From NCBI GenBank assembly GCA_039666455.1, contig JAVSLW010000027.1:62001-126000 (forward strand): DNA of 64,000 nt. Direction: 5' to 3'. Origin of the DNA: Methanobacterium sp. (GTDB lineage: Archaea > Methanobacteriota > Methanobacteria > Methanobacteriales > Methanobacteriaceae). The stretch's first letter is position 1, and the number at the start of each line of letters is the position of its first letter. This document shows positions 8,898-18,963 of the stretch, one piece after another. The translations under genes were made by a program, and so were the position numbers. Under the pieces are notes generated by a model. The model was not told where the DNA came from, did not search any database, and worked only from the letters and a program-made list of their open reading frames with translations.

Positions 8898-8933
8898 TAA
8901 AACCTGGAAAACAATTCATTTTAAGCAGCAGTT

Positions 8934-11648
8934 ATGGGTGGTGGGCTGATATTTAGTAGGCAAAACTGGCATACACTAAAAGTTAATGAGGTATTACAAA
9001 CTCTAAAAACAGGATGCAATGGATTAAGTAAAGAGGAGGCTGAGCACCGGCTTGCTAAGTTCGGAAGGAATGAACTGGAAGAAAAAGGTGGGATATCACC
9101 TTTAATTTTATTATTGAAGCAATTTACAAGCTTCCTGGAGATTCTATTGATTGCTGCTGCTGCAGTTTCTTTAATAATGGGAGACTATGTGCAGGCCATT
9201 GTTATTGTTGCAGTTATCATTCTGGCAGGTGTCCTTGGCTTTATTCAGGAGTATCGGGCAGAAAAGGCAATGGAAGCTTTAAAAAAGATGGCTGCGCCCA
9301 TAACATCTGTAATACGTGATAATGAAGAACAGGAGATACCTACAAGTGAAGTGGTAATAGGAGATGTCATTATACTTAGAACAGGGACCAGAATCCCTGC
9401 AGATGCACGGCTTATACATGCCATAAACTTACAGGTCGATGAATCACCACTTAGTGGTGAATCTGTCCCTGTGGAGAAGGCTATTGATGCTCTCCAGGTG
9501 GAGGAAGCACCAGTAGGTGATAGAAAAAATATGGTGTTTATGGGTACCAGTAATAGCTATGGCCGCGGAAAAGCAGTGGTAGTGGCTACAGGTATGGACA
9601 CAGAATTTGGTATGATCGCAAGCATGCTTCAGGAAGCTGAGGAAAAGGAAACACCCCTGCAGATTAGCCTGAACAGAACAGAAAAGGAGATAGCAATATT
9701 AGCTCTTGCTATCGCCGTTGTGATAGCAATTTTTGGAGTTACCAGAGGATATGGAATTATTGAAATGTTCACATGGGGGGTAGCACTGGCAGTGGCAATT
9801 ATACCGGAAGCTCTGTATGCAGTGATGACAATAACACTTGCTCGTGGCGTTCAGAGGATGGCAAAGCGAAATGCTCTTATAAGGAAGCTCAAGGCTGTGG
9901 AGACTCTGGGATGTGCCTCAATCATCTGCTCAGATAAAACAGGGACACTGACCAGAAATGAAATGACTGTACGTAAATTCTGGGTCAATGGCCAAACCAT
10001 CGATGTTACTGGAGTGGGTTACAGGCCAGAAGGCGGATTTTATGTTAATGATAGTGTTCTGGATCCTCAAAATGATGTCCATCTTCAAACAATGTTAAGG
10101 ATAGCTGTCCTGTGTAATGATGCCCATCTTATAGGTAATAATAGCTCATGGCGTGTCAGGGGAGACCCAACTGAAGGAGCGCTGGTAGTAGCCGCAGCTA
10201 AAGCAGACCTGTGGCAGGATGCACTCAATAGCCAATACCCCCGTGTGGATGAAATTCCATTCTCATCAGAAAGCAAGAGAATGACCACAATCCACAAATC
10301 ACCTCGGGGTAAGATTGCTTACAGTAAAGGAGCTCCAGAAGTAATTTTAAATAGCTGCACCCATATATACTCCAATGGTCAAGAAAAAGAATTAACTGAG
10401 GATGATAGGACGGATATACTGGAGATAGCTCAGCAATGGGCAGGTACAGCACTAAGAGTGTTGGGCATGGCATACAAACCATTACCTGACTCTTCCTCTA
10501 CCACAGATGCTGAGCATAAAATGGTTTTTGCTGGTCTTGGGGGGATGATTGATCCACCAAGAGAGGAGGTTAAGGAAGCCATTCAAACATGTGAAAATGC
10601 AGGTATAAAGCCTATCATGGCTACAGGAGACCATAAATTAACTGCGGTAGCTGTTTCCCGGGAGCTGGGTTTACTTAAAGAAGGTATAGCTCTTAGTGGT
10701 ACAGAGCTGGATGAACTAAGTGATGATGAATTTGAAAAGACCGTGGAGCAGGTTGAAGTTTATGCCAGAGTATCACCATCTCACAAGATGAGAATTGTAG
10801 ATGCATTTTCTAAGAAGGGATATGTGGTAGCTATGACCGGGGACGGTGTAAATGATGCACCTGCCCTAAAAAAAGCAGACATCGGAGTAGCCATGGGTAT
10901 AACTGGTACAGACGTAAGTAAGGAAGCTGCAGATATGATACTTACTGACGATAACTTTGTCTCCATAGTTTCTGCTGTTGAAGAGGGTAGAAGTATTTTT
11001 GCTAATATAAGGAAATATCTTGTATACCTTCTAAGCGGCAATGCAGGAGGTGTAATAGCAATGTTAACAGCTCTCCTTGCTGGTCTGCCCCTACCCCTTA
11101 CAGCAGTCCAGATCATATTTATAAACCTGCTTATGGACGGGTTACCTGCAACAGCATTGGGTGCAGAACCGCCAGAACAGGATTTTATGAACCAGCCGCC
11201 CCGTAACCCCAAAGAAGGCATATTCAATCGCCATGCACTATGGTATATATTTGCTGTGGGATTGTGGATTGGAGGAGCCACATTATTGGTGTTTATCTGG
11301 ATGCTGGATAGTGGTGGTGAACTTCAAAGAGCCATGACAATGTTTTTTGCTACTATGATTTCGCTTAGATTATTCAATGCATTTAGCTGCCGTTCAGCAA
11401 GTAACTCTCTATTTAAACTGGGAATATTTACCAATAAATGGCTGATATACGCTTCAGCAAGTTCATTTTTACTGATGATAGCAGCAATTTATGTGCCATT
11501 TCTCCAGGTTGTCTTTGAAACAGTTCCCCTAACTCTTTCAGACTGGATGATAGTTATACCTGTTGCTTTGACTGTTTTCATTACTGTTGAAATTGCAAAA
11601 TTCATCATACCATTACTTGAAAAAACACAGATCAAAAATCCAAATTGA
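8934..11648 (+). CDS. Cation-transporting P-type ATPase (P2 family)
   Basis: 904-residue membrane ATPase that pumps cations at the cost of ATP. The phosphorylated aspartate is Asp334 in CSDKTGTLTRNEMT; the hinge TGDGVNDAPALKKADIG and the TGES-like SPLSGESVPVEK are present. It has an N-terminal cation-ATPase domain and a C-terminal membrane domain (INLLMDGLPATALGAEPPE) as in Ca2+ and Na+/K+-type pumps. The ion site in membrane helix 4 reads PEALYAV where SERCA-like pumps have PEGLPAV, so calcium specificity should not be assumed. No clear ribosome binding site precedes the ATG; a GTG six bases downstream is an alternative start. Confidence 0.88.
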   Translation: MGGGLIFSRQNWHTLKVNEVLQTLKTGCNGLSKEEAEHRLAKFGRNELEEKGGISPLILLLKQFTSFLEILLIAAAAVSLIMGDYVQAIVIVAVIILAGVLGFIQEYRAEKAMEALKKMAAPITSVIRDNEEQEIPTSEVVIGDVIILRTGTRIPADARLIHAINLQVDESPLSGESVPVEKAIDALQVEEAPVGDRKNMVFMGTSNSYGRGKAVVVATGMDTEFGMIASMLQEAEEKETPLQISLNRTEKEIAILALAIAVVIAIFGVTRGYGIIEMFTWGVALAVAIIPEALYAVMTITLARGVQRMAKRNALIRKLKAVETLGCASIICSDKTGTLTRNEMTVRKFWVNGQTIDVTGVGYRPEGGFYVNDSVLDPQNDVHLQTMLRIAVLCNDAHLIGNNSSWRVRGDPTEGALVVAAAKADLWQDALNSQYPRVDEIPFSSESKRMTTIHKSPRGKIAYSKGAPEVILNSCTHIYSNGQEKELTEDDRTDILEIAQQWAGTALRVLGMAYKPLPDSSSTTDAEHKMVFAGLGGMIDPPREEVKEAIQTCENAGIKPIMATGDHKLTAVAVSRELGLLKEGIALSGTELDELSDDEFEKTVEQVEVYARVSPSHKMRIVDAFSKKGYVVAMTGDGVNDAPALKKADIGVAMGITGTDVSKEAADMILTDDNFVSIVSAVEEGRSIFANIRKYLVYLLSGNAGGVIAMLTALLAGLPLPLTAVQIIFINLLMDGLPATALGAEPPEQDFMNQPPRNPKEGIFNRHALWYIFAVGLWIGGATLLVFIWMLDSGGELQRAMTMFFATMISLRLFNAFSCRSASNSLFKLGIFTNKWLIYASASSFLLMIAAIYVPFLQVVFETVPLTLSDWMIVIPVALTVFITVEIAKFIIPLLEKTQIKNPN

Positions 11649-11715
11649 GAGCTAAAGGATTTTTGATATCCTCCCAAATTTTCGTCTATAGATAAACTAA
11701 AAAATCAGTGATAAA

Positions 11716-12576
11716 ATGGAAACTGAAGTGCGATTTGGGCCTGCAGGAAGACCCATAGGATACAAAGGTAAAACAGAAGAGGTATGTGATTATATAAAAG
11801 AGATAGGGCTGGATGCCTTTGAATATCAGGTTACATACGGCGTTAAAATCTCCAAACAATCGGCTTTGAAACTTAAAGATAATGCCGCCAAAAATAATGT
11901 TCTTATGTCTATACATGCTCCTTACTACATCAATTTATGCTCCCAGAAAGATGAAACTGTTAAAAAGTCAATAATGCGACTTGTCCAATCAGCCAGAGCT
12001 GCCCAGTGGTTGAATGCTTACAGAATAGTTTTTCATACAGGTTTTTATACCAGATATTCTCCAGAAGAAGCAATGGAAAAGTGTAAAAATGCTATTAGGG
12101 AGCTTTTAGAGAAATGTGAAAGTAATGAGATAAAGGATTATGTTTTTGCTCCTGAAACAACCGGTAAAAAATCACAGTTTGGAACCATTGATGAAATAAT
12201 AGATATATGTCAATCGTTTGACAATTTCGAACCAACTGTGGACTTTGCACACATGTATGCAAGGTCTGGAGGGAGTATTAAATCAAAAGAAGATTATAAA
12301 ATCATATTTGACAGAATTGAAACAGAATTAGGACTTTCAACTATTCATTCTCATTTTACAAAAATTGAGTATAATAATACTGGCGAGCGGAAGCACCACA
12401 TACTTAGAGATGAAAATTATGGGCCTCCTTTAACTCCATTACTTGAATTGATCTTAGAAAATGGTTATAACATCACCATAATATGTGAAACTCCTCTTTT
12501 AGATATTGATGCAGTGAAAATGAAAAAAGAGTTTGAAGCTATCCTGAGTAATAGCACTGATTCATATATGATCTAA
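11716..12576 (+). CDS. Endonuclease IV-like TIM-barrel protein
   Basis: 286-residue AP endonuclease family 2 (Nfo-like) protein. Metal ligands of the trinuclear zinc site can be followed through the sequence: His in MSIHAPYYINL, His in VFHTGFY, Glu in APETTGK, Asp and His in TVDFAHMYA, His in HSHFTKIEY, His in GERKHH and Glu in ICETPLL. This is the set expected for endonuclease IV, which cuts DNA at abasic sites, although sugar isomerases of the same fold share part of it. The protein is of normal length. It is read alone, with a short AT-rich leader. Confidence 0.82.
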   Translation: METEVRFGPAGRPIGYKGKTEEVCDYIKEIGLDAFEYQVTYGVKISKQSALKLKDNAAKNNVLMSIHAPYYINLCSQKDETVKKSIMRLVQSARAAQWLNAYRIVFHTGFYTRYSPEEAMEKCKNAIRELLEKCESNEIKDYVFAPETTGKKSQFGTIDEIIDICQSFDNFEPTVDFAHMYARSGGSIKSKEDYKIIFDRIETELGLSTIHSHFTKIEYNNTGERKHHILRDENYGPPLTPLLELILENGYNITIICETPLLDIDAVKMKKEFEAILSNSTDSYMI

Positions 12577-12693
12577 TGCCAAAGTTTTTATTTATTATCC
12601 TACATACCTATAAAATAGAAATATACAAACATATAATTAAATTGCGATTTTTTCAAACAAAATTTATTTTACATGTCTCAGATACAAAGTCAA

Positions 12694-12749
12694 CAAACAC
12701 TACGTGTTTGTGGCATCAAAATTCAAAGAATTTTGACAGTGTTTGAGGG
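12694..12749 (+). repeat. Double-hairpin element, copy 1
   Basis: Two perfect hairpins in a row: CAAACAC-TAC-GTGTTTG (12694-12710), then TGGCA, then a 9-bp stem with loop AAA (12716-12736), then CAGTGTTTGAGGG. The same architecture with a different stem sequence is found after the histone gene (60592-60649), including the 5-base spacer ending GCA and the tail CAGTGTTYGAGGG. It lies between the endonuclease IV-like gene and the AAA+ gene. Stems vary while the fold stays, as in REP or MITE-like elements. Confidence 0.75.
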
Positions 12750-12780
12750 AAGCACATAATTAATGCTGGAAGGTGTATTG

Positions 12781-13902
12781 GTGAAATTTAACAATATAGT
12801 ACATGATTCATATTTAATAGAGAAAAAAATACCACAAAGTACAGGCGGACCTAAAAAAGAGGCAAAAGTGGTGGTTTTACAATCAATAGGGTATCCTTTT
12901 TTATGCAATCTTATCGAAAATCCGAAAATAGAAATATTGGATAAGGAACTTTTTGAACTCTATGCAAGGGAACAGTGGGAAGGTTACACTGTAATTGAAG
13001 GATCTTTTCTCTTTGATCAAAAGTTACTGCCTGACTTTGCATTTAAAATTATTAAAGCACACCCTAATAATTCAAAGATTACTCCAAACACATCAATACT
13101 TTTAATGGAAGATGAGGAAGAGAAAGAAATTAAAAAAATTGAAAGCAGGCTCAAAATGGCCGACGTTATCGGACAGGAACGCGCCAAAACAAAATGTAAG
13201 ATAATAATGAAATATCTAAAGGATCCTGATAAGTTCAAAGAATGGGCTCCCCGTAATGTTCTTTTTTATGGCCAGCCAGGAACAGGTAAAACAATGCTTG
13301 CTAAATCACTCACCAACGAGCTTAAAGTACCTTTATTCCTTGTAAAAGCAACAAGACTTATTGGTGAGCATGTTGGTGACGGTGCAAGGCAGATACACGA
13401 ACTCTTTGAAACTGCTGCGCAATCAGCGCCGGCAGTGATATTTATAGATGAAATGGATGCTGTAGGGCTTGACAGAAAATATCAGTCACTTCGGGGTGAT
13501 GTTTCAGAAGTGGTCAATGCACTGCTAACTGAAATGGATGGAATAGGTCAGAACCAAGGTATTGTGACAATTGGAGCAACTAATAATCCAGATCTTCTTG
13601 ATTTTGCAATAAGAAGCCGCTTTGAAGAAGAGATAGAATTTGAAATTCCAAATAAAGAGCATAGAAAGGTAATGCTTGAAAATTACATAAAAACAATGCC
13701 TTTTAAAGTAGATATAAATATCGAAAGGCTGGCATCTGCAACCAAAGGACTTTCTGGAAGAGATATTAAAGAAAGAGTGTTGAAAACAGCACTTCACAAA
13801 GCAATTTCTGATGACAATTCCAAGTTAACATGGAAATACATAGAATATGCACTTAAACTGTATAAAAAGGAAAAAAACGAGCCCAAACATATGTTTGCAT
13901 GA
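12781..13902 (+). CDS. AAA+ ATPase related to proteasome-activating nucleotidase/FtsH-type modules
   Basis: About 373 residues: an N-terminal region of ~125 residues I do not recognise, then one AAA+ module. Walker A is [14 protein letters not shown], Walker B is [15 protein letters not shown], sensor 1 is [12 protein letters not shown] and the arginine-finger region is AIRSRFEEE. The C-terminal helical domain follows ([15 protein letters not shown]). It is too short for Cdc48 and lacks the usual PAN coiled coil, so it is probably a separate methanobacterial AAA+ unfoldase or remodelling protein. GTG at 12781 follows GGAAGGTG and is my preferred start; ATG at 12763 is an alternative giving 379 residues. 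A double-hairpin element precedes it. Confidence 0.72.
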   Translation: MKFNNIVHDSYLIEKKIPQSTGGPKKEAKVVVLQSIGYPFLCNLIENPKIEILDKELFELYAREQWEGYTVIEGSFLFDQKLLPDFAFKIIKAHPNNSKITPNTSILLMEDEEEKEIKKIESRLKMADVIGQERAKTKCKIIMKYLKDPDKFKEWAPRNVLFYGQPGTGKTMLAKSLTNELKVPLFLVKATRLIGEHVGDGARQIHELFETAAQSAPAVIFIDEMDAVGLDRKYQSLRGDVSEVVNALLTEMDGIGQNQGIVTIGATNNPDLLDFAIRSRFEEEIEFEIPNKEHRKVMLENYIKTMPFKVDINIERLASATKGLSGRDIKERVLKTALHKAISDDNSKLTWKYIEYALKLYKKEKNEPKHMFA

Positions 13903-13911
13903 TTAAGTGAA

Positions 13912-14017
13912 GTACCCCACGCCATGCATGGAGTTTCCAAAAGATTTCAAACATGAAATGTTTGAATGCCTTAACACTTTCAAAATATTTTGATTTTGCA
14001 GACTTCGTGTTCGGGGT
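13912..14017 (+). repeat. Degenerate double-hairpin element, copy 2
   Basis: The region between the AAA+ gene and topA holds CAAACAT-GAA-ATGTTTG (13948-13964) and CAAAATATTTTG (13981-13992). They are enclosed by an outer pair ACCCC/GGGGT (near 13914 and 14013) and followed by CAGACTTCGTGTTCGGGG, which resembles the CAGTGTTCGAGGG tail of the better copies. It is less regular than copies at 12694 and 60574 and may be an old one. Confidence 0.5.
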
Positions 14018-14112
14018 CTTGAATGTAGAATTCAGATGTTAAAAATTTAAAAAGAAATAGAATAATATATATTAAGAGACAACTTATTTGAGTATTAATT
14101 TTGAGTGATATC

Positions 14113-16245
14113 ATGCATGAAGTCATAATCTGTGAAAAGCCTAAATCATCAGAAAAAATAGCCCGAGCACTGTCAGAAAACACCATGAAAAGCAGCTATA
14201 AAAAAGTACCATATTACGAATTTGAAGAAAATGGGAAAAAAACTACAGTATTATCGGCAGTAGGTCATTTATACTCTCTTTCACCAGCCAGTTCCAGACA
14301 GGATAAAATTTTTGATGTAGAATGGGTCCCTCTTTATGAAAAGGATAAACAGAAAAAATACGTTAAAGGATATATAGATGCCATTAAAAAGCTTTCAAAA
14401 GGTGCTGATAGTTATATTCATGCTTGTGATTACGATATAGAAGGAACTTTGATAGGATATAACGCATTAAAATATGGGTGCGGTGAAGAAAGCATAAATA
14501 ACACTAAAAGAATGAAATTTTCAACATTGACTAAAGAAGATATTCTTAAAGCTTATAAAAAACCAATTGACATCGATTTCAGGCAGGTTGATAGCGGTAT
14601 TGCAAGGCATGTTCTTGATTTTCTTTTTGGAGTAAATATATCCAAATATCTAACAGATTCTGTAAGGGTAGCGACATCCAGATATGTTCAGCTTTCAGCA
14701 GGGCGAGTGCAAACTCCAACACTTTCTATACTTGTAGACAGGGAAAAAGAAATAAGGAAGTTTATACCAGTTCCTTACTGGATGATAAAAGCCGCTATTG
14801 AGGAAGATATAATAGCAGATCATAAGGCCGGGAAAATATTTGATAGATCTGATGCTGATGATATACTTTCTGAATGTAGAGGTGAAGACGCAGTTGTAAC
14901 AGACGTTGTTTTAAGTGAAAGCAGAAGAGCACCTCCATTTCCATTTGATTTAGGGAGTCTTCAATCTGAAGCATACGGAGTGTTCGGATTCAGCCCTAAA
15001 AAGACCCAGCAAATAGCTCAAAACCTTTATACTGAAGGATATACCTCATACCCACGTACTTCCTCCCAGAAACTCCCAGAAAGTATTGGATATGCTAAGA
15101 TACTTAAAAAATTAAGTAAAAGTGCGGCATTCAAAAAACATATTGATACGCTTAAAAAGCCTTTAAAACCTAATGAAGGTAAAAAAACAGACGAAGCACA
15201 CCCTGCTATTCACCCAACAGGAACAATACCAGATAATCTGGATACTGACGAACAGAAATTATATGAACTTATAACTTTTAGGTTTATAGCAGTATTTGGT
15301 GAAGATGCCGTGAAATTAACCATGAAAACTAATTTAGACATTAATAAGCAGGAATTTAGTTTCAAAAGATATAGAATGGCTAAAATGGGATGGCTGGACC
15401 ATTATCCATTTAGAAAAATTGAAAATGAAGTTTTCCCTGAAATTAAAAAAGGCGATATTTTAAAGGTTAAAGAAATCATTGAAGAAGAAAAAGAGACAAA
15501 ACCTCCTGCAAGGTACAACCAGGCATCTCTTATACGTGAACTTGAAAAAAGAGGTCTTGGGACAAAATCCACCAGGGCAAATATAATTTCAATCCTTTTT
15601 GATAGAAAGTATATTGAAGGAACTAAAATAAAGGTTAATGAACTTGGTGAACATCTTATAGATACTTTAAGGGAATATTCAAATAAAATTACAAGCGAAG
15701 AGCTTACAAGGCAGTTTGAAATGGAACTTGAAGGTATAATGGATGATAAGATAACCAGAGATCAGGTTATTGAAGAAGCTAAGGTGGAGCTTACATCAAT
15801 TCTTGATGATATTGAAAAAAACAAAAAAGAAATCGGTGAAAAGCTTTACGAAGCTTATCAGGAAAGTAGAATAGTTGGTGAATGTAAATGCGGCGGAAAT
15901 CTGGTTATGAAATATTCGCCAAGAACAAAGGGCACGTTCGTTGGATGTTCTGCCTATCCGGAGTGTAAAATAACCTATCCCATCCCCCGCGGCAGCAATG
16001 TATTGAAAACAAAATGTGAAAAATGTGGTCTTCCCATGATTTCATTTGGAAAACCTCGCCAGAGAGCTTGTCTTGATCCAAAATGTGGAAGGGAAGGTAA
16101 AGAACCTTCAAATGAAGCTGTAGGGGTCTGTCCACAATGTGGTAATCAGTTAATTAAAAGAATGGGTAGATATGGTGAATTTATAGGTTGCAGTGGTTTT
16201 CCTAAATGCAGGTTTACAAAGTCCATTGAAGCGAAAGCCAACTGA
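14113..16245 (+). CDS. topA: DNA topoisomerase I (type IA)
   Basis: Type IA topoisomerase, about 710 residues, which relaxes negatively supercoiled DNA through a tyrosine-DNA intermediate. The Toprim domain starts at once ([17 protein letters not shown]), with the acidic motif [15 protein letters not shown]. The active tyrosine lies in [12 protein letters not shown], and AHPAIHPTG follows. The C-terminus carries three zinc-ribbon repeats: CKCGGNLV...[15 protein letters not shown]...CLDPKC and CPQCGNQL...CSGFPKC. The ATG at 14113 is preferred because GAGTGAT stands just before it; a TTG at 14101 is also in frame. It is read from its own promoter after a degenerate hairpin element. Confidence 0.94.
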   Translation: MHEVIICEKPKSSEKIARALSENTMKSSYKKVPYYEFEENGKKTTVLSAVGHLYSLSPASSRQDKIFDVEWVPLYEKDKQKKYVKGYIDAIKKLSKGADSYIHACDYDIEGTLIGYNALKYGCGEESINNTKRMKFSTLTKEDILKAYKKPIDIDFRQVDSGIARHVLDFLFGVNISKYLTDSVRVATSRYVQLSAGRVQTPTLSILVDREKEIRKFIPVPYWMIKAAIEEDIIADHKAGKIFDRSDADDILSECRGEDAVVTDVVLSESRRAPPFPFDLGSLQSEAYGVFGFSPKKTQQIAQNLYTEGYTSYPRTSSQKLPESIGYAKILKKLSKSAAFKKHIDTLKKPLKPNEGKKTDEAHPAIHPTGTIPDNLDTDEQKLYELITFRFIAVFGEDAVKLTMKTNLDINKQEFSFKRYRMAKMGWLDHYPFRKIENEVFPEIKKGDILKVKEIIEEEKETKPPARYNQASLIRELEKRGLGTKSTRANIISILFDRKYIEGTKIKVNELGEHLIDTLREYSNKITSEELTRQFEMELEGIMDDKITRDQVIEEAKVELTSILDDIEKNKKEIGEKLYEAYQESRIVGECKCGGNLVMKYSPRTKGTFVGCSAYPECKITYPIPRGSNVLKTKCEKCGLPMISFGKPRQRACLDPKCGREGKEPSNEAVGVCPQCGNQLIKRMGRYGEFIGCSGFPKCRFTKSIEAKAN

Positions 16246-16333
16246 AAATTACTTTTATTTTTGCAAGTTAAGTGTAAATTTACAGGGGATGATTTTTTGA
16301 TTTTAATGGCTTTCAAAACCGAAAAACATATAT

Positions 16334-16359
16334 TAACAATCGTTATATAACAATTGTAA
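16334..16359 (+). promoter_or_regulatory. Tandem sulfur-regulon operator before the cystathionine enzyme gene
   Basis: TAACAATCGTTA (16334-16345, a near-perfect 12-bp palindrome) is followed 14 bases on by TAACAATTGTAA (16348-16359). A TATA-like ACATATATT lies directly upstream (about 16326-16334). The pair therefore covers the transcription start region, which suggests repression. The same palindrome occurs before five other sulfur-related units in the window. Confidence 0.75.
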
Positions 16360-16411
16360 TATATTGATGCTGCTTTTAAAGCCACATGATTTAAACATTT
16401 GGAGGTAAAAT

Positions 16412-17545
16412 ATGAAGTTCAATACAAAATCAGTCCACTCTGGAAGAGAGCCGTGCCCTGCAACAGGTGCAATTTCAACCCCTATATGGCAGACTTCCAC
16501 TTTTGTCTTTGATGACTACGGAAAGCCCAAAGAACATGATTACAGCAGAACAAGTAATCCTACAAGGAAAGCTTTAGAGGATGCTCTTGCAGAACTTGAA
16601 GGAGGTAGTGCAGGATTTGCATTTGCAAGCGGAATGGCGGCAATTACAACAATAATACATATCTTAAAAGCAGGAGACCACGTAATAGTTTGTGATGATT
16701 GCTATGGTGGAACTTACAGACTATTTTCGGAGATAATGACCAGATTTGGTCTTGAATTCACATTTTTAAGGCTTGACGATGAGGAAAAAATTTTAGATGC
16801 TGTAAAGCCTAACACAAAAATGATATGGATAGAAACTCCTTCTAATCCACTGCTTAATATTACAGACCTTGAAATGATCTCAAAAATTGCAAAAGAGCAG
16901 GACATACTTACAGTTGCAGATAACACCTTTTCAAGTCCGTATTTTTTAAAGCCAGTTGACTTTGGAATAGACATGGTAATGCACTCAACCACAAAATACT
17001 TGAATGGACATTCTGACGTTATTGGGGGAGCTGTAATAACTACAACTGATGAACTTGCTGAAAAAGTTCATTTTCAGTTAAATGGACTTGGAACAAATGC
17101 AGCGCCATTTGATTCATGGCTTGTTTTAAGAGGTATTAAAACACTACCACTTAGAATGGAAAAACATGCTGCAAACGCCATAGCTGTGGCTGAATATCTT
17201 CAGGATCATCCAAAAGTTAATGAAGTATTCTATCCCGGGCTTCCATCTCATAAAGGGCATGAAATTGCTAGAAAACAGATGAAAGGATTTGGAGGAGTTG
17301 TATCCTTTAAAACTGATTCCGATATAGGAGCATTTTTAGGAAATCTTAGTCTGTTTTCACTTGCAGAATCTCTTGGTGGAGCAGATTCGCTTGTTGAACA
17401 TGCTGCAACCATGAGCCATGCTTCCATGGGTAAAGAAGGACGTAAAAACGCAGGAATAACTGATGATCTAATCAGGCTATCCATTGGACTTGAAGACAGC
17501 GATGATTTAATCGAAGATCTGGATAAAGCACTTTCAAATGCATGA
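16412..17545 (+). CDS. Cystathionine gamma-synthase/gamma-lyase family PLP enzyme
   Basis: 377-residue Cys/Met-metabolism PLP enzyme, full length. The PLP lysine is in MHSTTKYLNGHSDVIGG and the cofactor is held by the motifs FASGMAAI and TVADNTFSSPY. The family contains cystathionine gamma-synthase, which joins an activated homoserine to cysteine, and gamma-lyase, which releases cysteine. Sequence alone does not decide between them. Its place in a block with cysE, cysK, metX and metY fits transsulfuration between cysteine and methionine. The ATG follows GGAGG, and two tandem palindromic operators lie 50-80 bases upstream. A gene symbol is withheld because metB and mccB/mgl cannot be separated here. 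Confidence 0.88.
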   Translation: MKFNTKSVHSGREPCPATGAISTPIWQTSTFVFDDYGKPKEHDYSRTSNPTRKALEDALAELEGGSAGFAFASGMAAITTIIHILKAGDHVIVCDDCYGGTYRLFSEIMTRFGLEFTFLRLDDEEKILDAVKPNTKMIWIETPSNPLLNITDLEMISKIAKEQDILTVADNTFSSPYFLKPVDFGIDMVMHSTTKYLNGHSDVIGGAVITTTDELAEKVHFQLNGLGTNAAPFDSWLVLRGIKTLPLRMEKHAANAIAVAEYLQDHPKVNEVFYPGLPSHKGHEIARKQMKGFGGVVSFKTDSDIGAFLGNLSLFSLAESLGGADSLVEHAATMSHASMGKEGRKNAGITDDLIRLSIGLEDSDDLIEDLDKALSNA

Positions 17546-17645
17546 TTATTTCAAATAAGGAATAATTAAAGTATAACTTTTTAAATTTCCTGATTTACTT
17601 TTTTTAGATTTAATAAGATCAAAATAGTTATATGTTGCAATGATA

Positions 17646-17657
17646 TAACAATTGTTA
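17646..17657 (+). promoter_or_regulatory. Sulfur-regulon operator before thiI
   Basis: A perfect 12-bp palindrome TAACAATTGTTA, 118 bases before the thiI start, with a TATA-like AGTTATATG about 15 bases upstream (17626-17634). Spacing to the TATA box matches the other sites of this group. The rest of the 230-bp gap between the neighbouring genes shows no reading frame. Confidence 0.75.
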
Positions 17658-17775
17658 ACCTTAAATGCAATTGATAAATAATGAAATTCATAAGTTTAAT
17701 TTAAGTTTATATTGTAGACATTAATGAAAATATTACATCATTTGATTATTATATTCCTTAAAATGGAGGAATTCA

Positions 17776-18915
17776 ATGGATTATGATTTGATAATTATAA
17801 GATACGGGGAAATTGGAGTTAAAAGCCCAAAAGTAAGGCGGAGATTTGAAAACAGGTTGATTTCAAACATTAAAAATAAACTTGACTGTAAAATAAAGAT
17901 TAATCAGGGACGGATATTCTTATATCCTGAAAATTTTGAAGATGCAAGGGCTGCTTTAAGTAAAGTAATAGGTATAGTTTCTTACAGCCCGGCAGTTTCC
18001 ACAAGAACAGATTTTGACAGTATAGAAGAAACATTAAACAAATACGTGAATAATCTAATTACTGAAGGATTATTCGATAAAACAAAATCATTTGCAGTAC
18101 GTGGAAGAAGAGTAGGGACTCATGAATTTACAAGTCATGAAATGGCAGGATTCTGTGGTTCAGTGATTGTTAAAGCAACTGATGCACCTGTTGATTTAAG
18201 CAATCCTGATTTTGAATTCTTTGTAGAAGTAAGGGACGATAAAACCTATATTTTCCATGAAAAAATCACAGGATTAGGAGGGCTTCCTGTTGGAACTCAG
18301 GGAAAAGTAGTTGCTCTGGTATCTGGAGGTATTGATTCGCCAGTTGCAGCATTTATGATGCTTAAAAGGGGATGTGAGGTTATAGTTCTTCACTTTAATA
18401 ATTATCCTTACACTGGAGGCTCAAATAGGAAGGTGCTTAAAATTGTGGATAAACTCAATGAATATTCTCCCTCAAAATTAAAATATTTTGAGGTAGGATA
18501 TGGAGAATACCTCAAAAAATGCATTGAAGAAGCGCCTCCACGTTTAACATGTGTTCTATGTAAAAGTGGGATGTATAAAATCGCTGAAGAGCTTGCTAAA
18601 AAAGAGGAAGCTCTTTCAATTGTGGATGGAAGTAGTCTGGGACAGGTTGCCTCTCAAACTCTCCCAAATATACTTGCAACAAGATATGCAACACAGATGC
18701 CAGTATTAAGCCCTCTTATTGGACTTGATAAGACTGAAATTGAAGAAATTGGAAGGAAGGTTGGAACTTTTGATATTTCGATACTGCCTGCTGGAGGATG
18801 TACTGCTGTTCCAAGGTATCCTGAAACAAATGCAGATTTGAAACAGGTTTTAGAGGTTTTGGAAGACATTAATTTTGAGGAGGAAGTTAAAAAAGTTATA
18901 TCCTCTATGGAATAA
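17776..18915 (+). CDS. thiI: tRNA 4-thiouridine sulfurtransferase ThiI (no rhodanese domain)
   Basis: 379-residue ThiI. The protein has an N-terminal ferredoxin-like plus THUMP part (to about residue 165) that binds tRNA and a PP-loop ATPase with SGGIDSP at about 182-188, which adenylates U8 of tRNA before sulfur transfer. The C-terminal rhodanese domain of the E. coli enzyme is missing, as in methanogens that use sulfide. The motif PRLTCVLCKSGMYK supplies a CXXC pair in the catalytic domain. The ATG follows GGAGG. It is preceded by a sulfur-regulon operator and followed after 48 bases by a cysteine-rich unknown gene, so the two may form an operon. Confidence 0.92.
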   Translation: MDYDLIIIRYGEIGVKSPKVRRRFENRLISNIKNKLDCKIKINQGRIFLYPENFEDARAALSKVIGIVSYSPAVSTRTDFDSIEETLNKYVNNLITEGLFDKTKSFAVRGRRVGTHEFTSHEMAGFCGSVIVKATDAPVDLSNPDFEFFVEVRDDKTYIFHEKITGLGGLPVGTQGKVVALVSGGIDSPVAAFMMLKRGCEVIVLHFNNYPYTGGSNRKVLKIVDKLNEYSPSKLKYFEVGYGEYLKKCIEEAPPRLTCVLCKSGMYKIAEELAKKEEALSIVDGSSLGQVASQTLPNILATRYATQMPVLSPLIGLDKTEIEEIGRKVGTFDISILPAGGCTAVPRYPETNADLKQVLEVLEDINFEEEVKKVISSME

Positions 18916-18963
18916 CAAAATAAAATTTGTAATATGCACAAAAATGAACTGGAGGAGAACTTC

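Noticed and set aside
12694..12749. Hairpin repeats as a CRISPR array
   Set aside because: Only single copies with variable stems; no regular repeat-spacer series and no cas genes (the Cas4-like nuclease pairs with UvrD).
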